Assembly (NCBI GenBank): GCA_900548745.1
Contig: URLQ01000067.1
Coordinates: 1-15,002 of the forward strand
DNA length: 15,002 nucleotides
Direction of reading: 5' to 3'
Origin: an uncultured Prevotella sp.
Lineage (GTDB): Bacteria; Bacteroidota; Bacteroidia; Bacteroidales; Bacteroidaceae
Under the pieces are notes generated by a model. It ran no database searches, was not told the origin of the DNA, and saw only the letters and a program-made list of their open reading frames with translations. Shown one piece after another: positions 6,880 to 13,643 of the stretch; positions within the stretch are counted from its first letter, which is position 1; the number at the start of each line of letters is the position of its first letter. Position numbers and translations under genes: made by a program.

Positions 6880-7527
6880 ATGGACAAGCGGACTCCGATA
6901 GACATGCAGGAATTCTTGAATGACATTTCCGTGCCGGACTTATCGGGTCCGCTTGATCTGTACTCAAAGGATGCTACGCATGAACAGAAGGACATATTCG
7001 CCATTGAGAAACGCAAGGCGTGGGATAAATCGGTTGAAGCGCGGTGCGACTTCACCCGACGCGTCCGGCTTACTCGACGGGCGGACACGTTCTTCATCTC
7101 TCTATGGCAGAAGTCGCTGTATGGCAGAACGCTGACGGATATCAAGGGCGACGATAGTATGGTGGCGTTCTTCGCTGATAGCATCTCACCACTTATACGT
7201 GACATCCTCGGTGAGGAGCTGAACACGGGGGCGTGGTGTATCGTCACCACTCCCAAACGTCGCCATCTCGTCAAGAACTTCGCCACTCGCATCAGCGAAA
7301 TGATTGCTTCCCAACTGAACATCCCGTTCTACGAGGATGTTGCTTTCTGCCATTCAAAGCAGCGTATTGGGGCGGTATTCACCATGAACAATCTCCCAAA
7401 AGAGCCTAACTGCATCGTCTTCGACGACTTCGTTACTACTGGCTCTACGCTGAAGGCAATGCGCAATGTGCTTACCGAACATCACAAGAATTGTGTGTTC
7501 TTTACTGGTATCAATAATAAATTGTAA
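6880..7527 (+). CDS. ComF-like phosphoribosyltransferase-fold protein
   Basis: The protein has 215 residues from the ATG at 6880; a TTG two codons upstream (6874) is possible but less likely. Residues 178-194 read CIVFDDFVTTGSTLKAM, the type I phosphoribosyltransferase PRPP-binding loop with its two acidic residues Asp182-Asp183 and TTGST. Residues 122-150 (VTTPKRRHLVKNFATRISEMIASQLNIPF) match the ComF-type pattern before the loop. The first 110 residues are unlike short phosphoribosyltransferases and contain a basic cluster (RRVRLTRRAD). The enzyme would bind PRPP or another phosphoribosyl compound, but the substrate is unknown. It lies inside the morphogenesis operon between structural genes and a gene of unknown function, an odd place for a nucleotide-salvage enzyme, so a packaging-related or host-directed role is possible. 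Confidence 0.83.
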   Translation: MDKRTPIDMQEFLNDISVPDLSGPLDLYSKDATHEQKDIFAIEKRKAWDKSVEARCDFTRRVRLTRRADTFFISLWQKSLYGRTLTDIKGDDSMVAFFADSISPLIRDILGEELNTGAWCIVTTPKRRHLVKNFATRISEMIASQLNIPFYEDVAFCHSKQRIGAVFTMNNLPKEPNCIVFDDFVTTGSTLKAMRNVLTEHHKNCVFFTGINNKL

Positions 7528-7532
7528 TCATT

Positions 7533-8225
7533 ATGAACAATCTGACTGACAAACTCCAGCAATGGCTCGACACTCCATCTGCTGAGCGTGACTGGAACGA
7601 GGGTGCAATCCTTCTTCTCCAACTCACCAACAACACCATAATGTATCGTAATCTCAGCATCAATCCTAAGGGCAAGGCTGAGTTCATCGAAGGCAAGCTA
7701 CGTGCCTTCCTCAAAGCTCGCCGTGAGGTCGAAGCCCACGACGAGGTGAACATCATGCAGGAGCAAGTGGATGCTATCGTGGCAAGTCGAACAGAGTTCT
7801 CGAATAAGGACACGAACCCTGCTACGGACTTTAAGGCAGGCAAGCGTGCGGATCACGACTCGCTGCCTGAGGATATCCAGGCGCTCTATGTCGAGAACCT
7901 TGATATCACTCATCGTATGCGTGAACTCCATTTGCGCCTACGCTTGTTGTCGGACTCTACTAAGCAGGTGCCGGCAGCAGAACGCAAGCCGTTACTCGAC
8001 GAGTTTATAAATCTTGATAAAAAGTTGCACGCAAATTGGGACACTTATGACCATTATGTGACAAAGGCAGAAAGTGCAGCAAATACCGAAACCAAAGAAA
8101 GCGAAGAGGAGCAGACTAAGGAAACAGAAATTAGTCCATCAACAACGGACCAATTAGCAGAACAGCCAAAGGATGCCAGTTCTTCAAAGCCGAAGTCCAA
8201 GCCAAAGAAATCCTCCAAGGCGTAG
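7533..8225 (+). CDS. Conserved phage protein, helical with Lys/Glu/Ser-rich tail
   Basis: The 230-residue protein starts 5 bp after the phosphoribosyltransferase stop. Residues 1-165 are predicted by pattern to be mainly helical (LTDKLQQWLDTPSAERDWNEG, DIQALYVENLDITHRMREL). The last 60 residues are low-complexity and charged: first Glu/Thr-rich, then Ser/Pro/Lys-rich (SSSKPKSKPKKSSKA). I recall similar proteins next to the same phosphoribosyltransferase-like gene in other Bacteroidales prophages, with no named function. The KRADHDSLPEDIQALYVENL core looks like the most conserved part. It could be a scaffold, chaperone or assembly factor; the disordered basic tail would suit binding to DNA or another protein. 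Confidence 0.78.
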   Translation: MNNLTDKLQQWLDTPSAERDWNEGAILLLQLTNNTIMYRNLSINPKGKAEFIEGKLRAFLKARREVEAHDEVNIMQEQVDAIVASRTEFSNKDTNPATDFKAGKRADHDSLPEDIQALYVENLDITHRMRELHLRLRLLSDSTKQVPAAERKPLLDEFINLDKKLHANWDTYDHYVTKAESAANTETKESEEEQTKETEISPSTTDQLAEQPKDASSSKPKSKPKKSSKA

Positions 8226-8228
8226 AAA

Positions 8229-8259
8229 GGCTTATAGAGGCTTAGTTCGGCTTAGCCTC
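8229..8259 (+). repeat. Three phased GGCTTA repeats and an overlapping hairpin
   Basis: GGCTTA occurs at 8229-8234, 8239-8244 and 8249-8254, exactly 10 bp apart. GAGGCT (8237-8242) also pairs with AGCCTC (8254-8259). The site fills most of the 59-bp gap between two operon genes. No T-run follows, so it is not a standard terminator. Confidence 0.4.
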
Positions 8260-8284
8260 ACACGTACCCACTAAACACAATCGA

Positions 8285-8818
8285 ATGAAGCGCAACATCA
8301 ATATAGATGACATCCTAAAGCCACTCTCGGAATGTCCACACCAGGCGTATCTCTCCAATGCTCTTCAGGTGGCGGACGTCTTAGAGTGGATTTTGGGACA
8401 AGTCGGCAAAGCGGAGATTTGGCAGACTTCGTTCTCAATCTCCGAGGAGTTCCTGCGTAGGCTCTTCTTCATCGAGAAGTCCGGCAACATTTCTGCCTTT
8501 AATCTTGTTCTCGACCATAAGGCTACGAACAAAACGCTAAAACTTTGGGCGTTCATCACACAGACGATGAAGTGCACCTATCTTGCCGACAACCATTCCA
8601 AAATCCTTCTCGTGCAAGCGGAGTCTGGTGAACAGATTAGTGTCGTCACCTCGCAGAATCTCACACGAGGCAACCGCCATGAGTCCACGTTCATCTCAAC
8701 TTCGCCCGACATCTTCAACACTCTTCATACGTCCGTCATGGATCTTATAAAGAACCATTCCGTTCCGCTAACCGACCTTTTCCAACAGCGCATCAACGCT
8801 GCCGGTGCTAACAATTAA
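8285..8818 (+). CDS. PLD-like phosphodiesterase-fold protein with a single HxK motif
   Basis: The 177-residue protein has the segment DNHSKILLVQAESGEQISVV followed by TSQNLTRGNR (residues 102-131). This resembles the phospholipase D family motif, with His104-x-Lys106 and a later Ser123-x-Asn125. The position normally held by Asp is Gln111, and the spacing to TSQN is a few residues longer than in the canonical HKD motif, so catalytic activity is uncertain. Only one motif is present; PLD enzymes with one motif usually act as dimers. The N-terminal 100 residues show helical and beta segments without a clear second motif. It sits between structural and terminase genes in the operon. A nuclease or phosphodiesterase role in DNA processing or against host DNA is possible. 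Confidence 0.75.
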   Translation: MKRNINIDDILKPLSECPHQAYLSNALQVADVLEWILGQVGKAEIWQTSFSISEEFLRRLFFIEKSGNISAFNLVLDHKATNKTLKLWAFITQTMKCTYLADNHSKILLVQAESGEQISVVTSQNLTRGNRHESTFISTSPDIFNTLHTSVMDLIKNHSVPLTDLFQQRINAAGANN

Positions 8819-8824
8819 AATAAT

Positions 8825-9100
8825 ATGGTATATTCAGAAGAAGTTCTCACGCAGATTGAACAATATGCTTCAATCTACCTCAAAATCAGCGATATGGCTG
8901 TCATCCTCGGAGTGCCGCCCGAGGATCTGCGTCGTGACATCGCTGACAGAAGTACCGCTGTTTCGCAGCGTTACCACCGTGGCAAGGCTGCTTCACGTGT
9001 CAAGCTATTGCATCAGGAGATGCAGCTCGCCTACGTCGGCTCTCCACTCGCTCTTGAAAACACTCGTAACAACCTCCTCGATATGGAGGATGATGAATAA
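8825..9100 (+). CDS. Small HTH-like phage protein adjacent to terminase
   Basis: The protein has 91 residues, starts 6 bp after the PLD-like gene and ends 15 bp before the small terminase gene. Residues about 19-40 (LKISDMAVILGVPPEDLRRDIA) fit a helix-turn-helix. The second half (KAASRVKLLHQEMQLAYVGSPLALENTRNNLLDMEDDE) is helical with an acidic tail. This layout resembles the DNA-binding half of small terminase proteins and related phage regulators. It may help select DNA for packaging together with the next gene, or be a separate regulator. The HTH call is by pattern only. Confidence 0.72.
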   Translation: MVYSEEVLTQIEQYASIYLKISDMAVILGVPPEDLRRDIADRSTAVSQRYHRGKAASRVKLLHQEMQLAYVGSPLALENTRNNLLDMEDDE

Positions 9101-9115
9101 TTCAAAATTCTCTTC

Positions 9116-9736
9116 ATGTCACAATTAAGCATTATCGACATCGCCAAACAGGACCTTTACACCTCCCAATCGGAATTGGAAGGTAAATATCCTGTTCCCC
9201 AAATAGAACATCTACTTCGATTAAGGGATATGGTAACATGGTCTATCGCCAACCCTGACATGAAGGATCGTCAGTTTGTCGATGAACTGCGCAGTCGCTA
9301 TGGACTGTCGCAAGTTACGGCGTATGCGGACTTGAAAATCGTCAAGGCGCTACTCCCGAACCTATCGGAGTGTACGCGCGACTTCCACCGCTGGCGGTAT
9401 AACGAGATGATCATGGAGACGTATCAGATGGCGAAGAAGCGCAAGGATACGAAGACGATGGAGAAAGCGGCCACTTCTTATGCGAAGTTCAACCGCATCG
9501 ACATCGAGGACGAGCAATCTGTGCCGTACCACATGATTGTTGTCCAACCGTTCTTCCCGACTACTGACCCGCGTGTTGTGGGCATCACGCCGGTTCCGAA
9601 CATCGACGACCGCATCCGAAAACTCACCCAGGAGCTTACCACGTCGCATCCGGACACGGAGAACATCGAATACGAACAAGCGGACCTTGTGCTTGATGAC
9701 ATCTTTAAGCCAGAAGACCATGACGAACAAAGTTGA
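9116..9736 (+). CDS. Terminase small subunit-like protein
   Basis: The protein has 206 residues and overlaps the start of the large terminase gene by 17 bp, the standard pairing for small and large terminase. Residues about 55-95 (RQFVDELRSRYGLSQVTAYADLKIVKALLP) form a likely helix-turn-helix. A helical segment with RDFHRWRYNEMIMETYQMAKKRKDTKTMEKAATSY follows (about 98-132) and suits oligomerisation. The C-terminal part from about 140 is extended and ends acidic, perhaps contacting the large subunit. It would recognise phage DNA and hand it to the motor. The assignment rests on order, overlap and domain pattern, since small terminases vary a great deal in sequence. Confidence 0.78.
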   Translation: MSQLSIIDIAKQDLYTSQSELEGKYPVPQIEHLLRLRDMVTWSIANPDMKDRQFVDELRSRYGLSQVTAYADLKIVKALLPNLSECTRDFHRWRYNEMIMETYQMAKKRKDTKTMEKAATSYAKFNRIDIEDEQSVPYHMIVVQPFFPTTDPRVVGITPVPNIDDRIRKLTQELTTSHPDTENIEYEQADLVLDDIFKPEDHDEQS

Positions 9737-11450
9737 CACTTCCCTTTGGGACATCGAGGCGAAGCAACACGCAAAGCGTGTGTACTTCAACAAACCTCAG
9801 CTCCTGACGCAATACATCGGTGCGAAGACTACGGTCATCGTGGCTGGACGACGCACTGGCAAGACGGACTCCATCGCCTCGCCTTTCGTGCTGCGTAACA
9901 TGCAGCGTATGCCTGGCTCCACTGGTGGTATCGTCGTGCCGACGTTCAAGCATGGCTTGACGAATACGCTCCCTGGTCTGCTTGCAGCATGGAAGCGTTG
10001 GGGTTATATCAATGGCGTGCATTATGTGGTAGGCAGAAAACCGCCGAAGTCCTTCGCGAAGCCTATCACCGAACCGGCTGACTATGAGCATGTCATCACG
10101 TTCTATAATGGTAGCGTGGCGATCATCATCAGTCAGGACCGCCCGGGCTCTTCCAACTCGCTCACGCTCTCGTGGCTGCTCATTGACGAGGCGAAGTTCA
10201 TTGATTACAACAAACTGAAGGACGAGACTCTGCCTGCAAATGGTGGCATACGCTCGTACTTCGGGCACCACAGCTTTAACCATAGCATGATGGTGCTTTC
10301 GGATATGCCTCAGACTACCAAGGGTTCTTGGTTCCTGCACTATGAGGATAAGATGGACACGGAACTGATTGACACAATCAAGGGAACAATCTACAAAATA
10401 TGGCAGACGAAGGAGCGCATTGCCCAACTCAAAGAGCTGCGCAAGCCCATTCCTTCTTATCTGCCTAATTATCTCAAATGGCTCGACCAGAGTCTTAACA
10501 AGATGCGCTCAGTAGCAGTCTACTATAAGGAATACTCCACACTCGAAAACCTCCAGCTTCTCGGTGAAGAGTACATCCGCCAGATGAAGCGCGACCTCAC
10601 GCCGAAGACTTTCCAGACGTCAATCCTCTGTCAGAAGATTGGCATCTCGCATGACGGATTCTACTCGTCAATGCAGGAGTACCACAAGTATGATGCGTCG
10701 GATTTCGACTACCTCGACTCGCTCGGCTACGACCGCATCATTAAGGAGGCGCAGCAGGATCTTTACACCATCCACGCCAACAACCAGTTCTCCACGCTAA
10801 ACAGCTCGCTCGATTGTCGCACGGACTCGGACATCGACCCTATGCAGCCTCTCTGCATTGGTATGGACTACAATGCTAATATCAACTGGATTGTGTGCGG
10901 CCAGCCTCGTGCCAACCGCCTGAATATCCTCAAATCGTTCTATGTGAAGTTCGAGCGCAAAATTCCTGCGCTCGTCGCCGACTTCTGCACCTACTACGCT
11001 CCACATCCTAACAAGACGGTCATCTACTACTACGATGCCACTGCCCTCGGCTCTAACTATGCCGTGAACGACCAGGACTTCCATTGGGTGGTAGTACATG
11101 AGTTCGAGCGCCACGGATGGCAGGTCATTGACGTGTATCTCGGCAACCCTATGCGACACGATGAGAAATATCTTCTCATCAACCAGGGCTTTGCCGGGAA
11201 GCAGCGACTGATGCCGTACTTCAACCGCCAGAACAACGATGACCTCATCCTCGCCATCCAGTCCGCAGGAGTGGAGCGAGGTCGCAACGGCTTCCGCAAG
11301 AATAAGTCTATGGAGAAGCAGCCGGAGTCCGAAGAAGACCTTCTCGAACACCGTACCGACGGCACCGATGCCTTCGACACGCTCTATATTGGCTGCGAGA
11401 AGTTCCCACAGCACGATTTATATCCAATTGCGATTGGTGGAGTGCGATAA
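9720..11450 (+). CDS. terL: Terminase large subunit (packaging ATPase/nuclease)
   Basis: The start is ATG 9720, in the 17-bp overlap with the preceding gene; the frame is open further upstream but that part is read by the small terminase gene. The protein has 576 residues. The ATPase domain has Walker A AGRRTGKT (residues 42-49) and Walker B LLIDE (153-157). The nuclease domain has the expected acidic residues: Asp383 in CIGMDYNANINW, Asp439 in TVIYYYDATALG, and Asp550/Asp553 in HRTDGTDAFDTLYIG. It packs DNA into the procapsid at the portal and cuts the concatemer. It is the last gene of the morphogenesis operon; a new promoter follows directly. The family assignment is firm; no frameshift or missing residue was seen. 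Confidence 0.95.
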   Translation: MTNKVDTSLWDIEAKQHAKRVYFNKPQLLTQYIGAKTTVIVAGRRTGKTDSIASPFVLRNMQRMPGSTGGIVVPTFKHGLTNTLPGLLAAWKRWGYINGVHYVVGRKPPKSFAKPITEPADYEHVITFYNGSVAIIISQDRPGSSNSLTLSWLLIDEAKFIDYNKLKDETLPANGGIRSYFGHHSFNHSMMVLSDMPQTTKGSWFLHYEDKMDTELIDTIKGTIYKIWQTKERIAQLKELRKPIPSYLPNYLKWLDQSLNKMRSVAVYYKEYSTLENLQLLGEEYIRQMKRDLTPKTFQTSILCQKIGISHDGFYSSMQEYHKYDASDFDYLDSLGYDRIIKEAQQDLYTIHANNQFSTLNSSLDCRTDSDIDPMQPLCIGMDYNANINWIVCGQPRANRLNILKSFYVKFERKIPALVADFCTYYAPHPNKTVIYYYDATALGSNYAVNDQDFHWVVVHEFERHGWQVIDVYLGNPMRHDEKYLLINQGFAGKQRLMPYFNRQNNDDLILAIQSAGVERGRNGFRKNKSMEKQPESEEDLLEHRTDGTDAFDTLYIGCEKFPQHDLYPIAIGGVR

Positions 11451-11456
11451 TTGTTA

Positions 11457-11488
11457 TATCTTTGTGGCATCAATCTTAAAATGCTGAT
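11457..11488 (+). promoter_or_regulatory. Promoter of the EEP cassette
   Basis: TATCTTTG at 11457-11464 matches TAnnTTTG. It begins 7 bp after the terL stop and lies 24 bp before the ATG at 11489. A TTGG about 19 bp upstream, inside the end of terL, could be the -33 box. This allows the cassette to be transcribed apart from the structural genes. Confidence 0.65.
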
Positions 11489-12169
11489 ATGAAAGTTCTT
11501 TCTTACAATATATCATGGTCAAAGCAATTCAAAATTGACTGGCTATTTACCAACAAGGGTATTGATGCTTTTGTGGTTCCTGAATGTGCGAACAATGACA
11601 ATATCGTAGTGCCTGATAACTTCCAATTCTATTGGGTGGGCAACTATGCTACTAAAGGTCTTGGAGTTTTCGTTTCAAAGGAGCATAAACAAATAACACC
11701 AGATTGGGCAAACCCTAAACTCAGCTACGCCATTCCTATCATAATTGATGATGAATATTTATTGCTCGCTGTTTGGCCAACTATATTGAAGGGCATCACA
11801 AGTGATTCTTATGTCGACATCCTTTTAGAAATATTGGAGTGTTATAAAGAATACATCGCCAAATACAAGACAGTTATTATTGGCGACTATAATGTCATAT
11901 CTTCTAACAAACGAGCAGGAAAAAACAATCCATATCCAATTTTTGACTGGATGCAAGAACATGGATTGAAATCGGTGCATCATTCGTTCCTCAATGAAAC
12001 TTATGGCAACGAGTCGCTTCCGTCATATCATCACCTATTCAAGGAAGAATCTAAGTTCTTTATCGACTATGCTTTCACAAATGCTGAAATAGTAGATTAC
12101 AAACTCTTCACATGGGATGAAACGAATCGCATGAGCGACCATGTTCCTATTTTTGTTGAAATAAAATAG
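11489..12169 (+). CDS. Endonuclease/exonuclease/phosphatase (EEP) family enzyme
   Basis: The protein has 226 residues and the EEP core motifs in the right order: Asn7 in LSYNIS, Glu32 in VPEC, Asp133 and Asn135 in IIGDYNVIS, Asp193 in FIDYAF, and Asp217-His218 in MSDHVPIF. All the usual metal-binding and catalytic residues appear present, so it is probably an active metal-dependent phosphodiesterase. The substrate (DNA, RNA or a small phosphoester) cannot be read from sequence. There is no signal peptide, so it acts in the cytoplasm. It is visibly more AT-rich than terL, has its own promoter, and is followed 7 bp later by an equally AT-rich gene. This marks a recently acquired accessory cassette, with possible roles in exclusion of other phages or attack on host nucleic acid. 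Confidence 0.88.
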   Translation: MKVLSYNISWSKQFKIDWLFTNKGIDAFVVPECANNDNIVVPDNFQFYWVGNYATKGLGVFVSKEHKQITPDWANPKLSYAIPIIIDDEYLLLAVWPTILKGITSDSYVDILLEILECYKEYIAKYKTVIIGDYNVISSNKRAGKNNPYPIFDWMQEHGLKSVHHSFLNETYGNESLPSYHHLFKEESKFFIDYAFTNAEIVDYKLFTWDETNRMSDHVPIFVEIK

Positions 12170-12176
12170 CACGTTT

Positions 12177-12743
12177 ATGATGAAAAATAATAAAACTCTT
12201 TATCTTGTTTGTGACACACAAACAGATAAATTATCCATTCATGAAATTGAATGGAATAAATATTCATATGATCCAATTCCAGAAGAGGATGACCCTTGGA
12301 GTTCTATATATGGCAAAGATCCCTTTGGTGTAGAAAAAGTGAATTTTGAACTTGGAAAGAAATATTATGTAAAGCAGCAAATTACTAATAAAGTTCCAAA
12401 TGGAGTGATAGTAGCTGCAGAGGATTATAATGCAAATTTTACAATTTTCGAGTGGGATGTATGCAACTTTATAAAGTTTGAAATCCATTATATTTTTGAT
12501 GATAGCGACAAACGATTATCGTTACATTATTTCTTGCGCCCATTAGCCGAAAAAACTATTGAGGGGTTAAACTTTTTATTTGGTAAAACTGATGTTTCAT
12601 TTGAGAAGAATGAAACCTTTGAACCTTCTCAAAAAGGATGGTTGCAGATATTTGAAAGAGCAAAATTCTTGCATAATACATTTTCCAAACTTTTGTCTGA
12701 TGTAGACAACACTCCATATTACAATAGTAATCATTGGTGGTAA
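12177..12743 (+). CDS. Unrecognised protein paired with the EEP enzyme
   Basis: The protein has 188 residues (a second ATG follows at 12180). I do not recognise the family. It is rich in aromatic and acidic residues, with an early acidic stretch (PIPEEDDPWSSIYG, about residues 34-47), a likely beta-rich middle (KKYYVKQQITNKVPNGVIVAAEDYNANFTIFEWD), and an ending of YYNSNHWW. There is no membrane segment or signal peptide. It begins 7 bp after the EEP stop and has the same AT-rich codon use, so the two were probably acquired and are expressed together. It could be a partner, inhibitor or target-sensing subunit of the EEP enzyme. The gene ends directly at the edge of the decayed inverted module that starts at 12744. 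Confidence 0.78.
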   Translation: MMKNNKTLYLVCDTQTDKLSIHEIEWNKYSYDPIPEEDDPWSSIYGKDPFGVEKVNFELGKKYYVKQQITNKVPNGVIVAAEDYNANFTIFEWDVCNFIKFEIHYIFDDSDKRLSLHYFLRPLAEKTIEGLNFLFGKTDVSFEKNETFEPSQKGWLQIFERAKFLHNTFSKLLSDVDNTPYYNSNHWW

Positions 12744-12765
12744 CTTCATTGAAGCGGAACACTGC

Positions 12766-13084
12766 CTAATCACCCTTTCCGATACGCCTTTGTCTTGCAC
12801 CCAACGCAGGATGAAGGCTTTTCTTTTTTCAGAGGTATGCTCCGCCTTCAGCACCTCCTTCGCTTCGCTCTCCGCACCTTTGGCTTTTGCAATCTCTCAG
12901 GCGTAAGAGTCAATACCATAAGGTAACCAATCCCGATTTTCAAAGGAGTAAGGCGTGGCGCACCGCCTTTCCTGCACTTTGTGCATCTTTTCTATGCTGT
13001 TGTCTTGGTAGCTTGTTCCACCGTCCCTGTCATTATTTGTGGAGTAATTGGCTTTTTATTCGCAGCAAAATGACAAGTATTCAT
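12766..13084 (-). pseudogene. Decayed copy of the AT-hook-like gene 13904-14233
   Basis: The minus-strand ATG at 13084-13082 lies in ATGAATACTTGTCATTTT, against ATGAATACTTCAAATGTCATTTT in the intact gene. The middle is frameshifted: one frame gives CTKCRKGGAPRLTPLKIGIG opposite CTSAYKAMRLAFLLKKRLGL. The end is clearest: EIAKAKGAESEAKEVLKAE opposite EIAKAKGATAPTAQEVQKPE. The expected stop is a TAG at 12768-12766. Its length of 319 bp compares with 330 bp for the intact gene. The basic tail is no longer the same. Confidence 0.72.
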
Positions 13085-13116
13085 ATTTGCCTTTTCTCAT
13101 CCGTTACACACTCTCA

Positions 13117-13339
13117 TTAGTGAATGAACTTCAATACTGCTGATGTTCATTTTTTTGTAGCCACAAGCACATCCACCTTTCTGCTTGCCTTAATGATAGG
13201 TATCTGTCTGCCACGATTTCATCATGAAAGAAGTAGCCATCCCATCCTATGATGACAACAGAGATTGCACAATTCATATCACCAGTCTTCTCTTTTATTA
13301 TTCCGGAGTAATATTCTGAAGTGGTGTTCTTTGTACCAA
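13117..13339 (-). pseudogene. Decayed copy of the acidic small gene 13644-13871
   Basis: The intact gene's ATG is TTG here (13339-13337) after a base loss in the start region. An in-frame TAA appears about 14 codons in. Several indels follow, yet long stretches still align, such as GTTGTCATCATAGGATGGGATGGC against GTTGTCATCAATGGAGAGGATGGC, and the stop region TTCATTCACTAATGAG against CTCATTCACTAATCAG. Its length of 223 bp compares with 228 bp. It is followed by the decayed copy of the second gene in the same order as the intact pair. Confidence 0.72.
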
Positions 13340-13399
13340 ATCATTTTATTTGTTCGACGTGAAGCACTTACCAAATGTAATGCTTTCTGATTTTTCCTT

Positions 13400-13418
13400 T
13401 GCAAAGTTAGCGCAAGCG
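13400..13418 (-). promoter_or_regulatory. Conserved 19-bp box, copy B; possible minus-strand promoter -7
   Basis: TGCAAAGTTAGCGCAAGCG is identical to 1964-1982. The complement carries TAACTTTG, a match to TAnnTTTG, which would have driven the decayed minus-strand pair about 60 bases to the left. The flanks also share ATTTTTCC on the left and CATTCTG on the right with copy A. Confidence 0.45.
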
Positions 13419-13421
13419 GCA

Positions 13422-13643
13422 TTCTGAAAGGGTCGAGCTCCACGCTTAGCCTAAGATTTTTTCAAAAGGTTTTGGGGCAGGTTTGCCTCATTCCAAAATC
13501 TTTCAAGCCCTGAAGGATGAAATAATCTTGGCTATCCCTTGCATTTGCATGCCTTCTCCTTGCTGCTCCTTGTATGCACGTAAAAATTACAAAAGCACTT
13601 CGGTGCTTCACTTTTAAGTCGAACTAATAAAAATTTAAAGATT
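13422..13643 (+). promoter_or_regulatory. Structured leader upstream of the two-gene module, copy B
   Basis: It has the same nested hairpin as copy A with different bases. P1 pairs GAAAGGG (13426-13432) with CCCTTGC (13536-13542), with one mismatch. P2 pairs TAGCC plus AAGATTTTTTCA (13447-13464, one bulged T) with TGAAATAATCTT plus GGCTA (13518-13534), with one mismatch. P3 pairs TTTTGG (13470-13475) with CCAAAA (13493-13498). P4 pairs GGCA (13476-13479) with TGCC (13484-13487). A final hairpin, AAGCAC-TTCG-GTGCTT (13593-13608), lies 35 bases before the first gene. The last 30 bases before the ATG also resemble the ardA leader (AAGTC, then AA-rich and TTTAAA sequence). Confidence 0.6.

Larger units (their letters stand above)
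12744..13367 (-). repeat. Decayed inverted copy of the two-gene module 13603-14262
   Basis: On the minus strand this stretch aligns by eye to the plus-strand module from the 3' arm of the final leader hairpin to the terminator. Anchors: GTGAAGCAC at 13359-13367 is the complement of GTGCTTCAC at 13603-13611; GAATATTACTCCGG matches GAATATCACTTCGG; CATTCACTAAT matches the first gene's stop region; ATGAATACTT matches the second gene's start; GAGATTGCAAAAGCCAA and TTAGGCAGT match its end. It begins directly after the stop of the 12177-12743 gene. Plus-strand frames here (for example 12887-13120) are antisense to the decayed genes and are not believed. Confidence 0.75.

Noticed and set aside
9537..9719. 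Upstream extension of the large terminase frame
   Set aside because: The extra 61 residues are Arg/Ser/Thr-rich and out of frame with the small terminase, which is the real coding frame there. ATG 9720 gives the usual short overlap.
9705..10427. Long minus-strand frames opposite terL and the capsid gene (also 10797-11414 and 5321-6082)
   Set aside because: They are shadows produced by the codon use of strongly coding plus-strand genes with clear protein motifs; the minus translations are Arg/Val/Leu-rich without motifs.
12597..12854. Minus-strand 85-codon frame
   Set aside because: Its start lies inside the decayed copy of the AT-hook-like gene and it then runs antisense through the 12177-12743 gene. 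It is a remnant plus a shadow, not a gene.
12887..13120. Plus-strand 77-codon frame in the gap
   Set aside because: It is antisense to decayed module genes and its composition is that of noncoding sequence.
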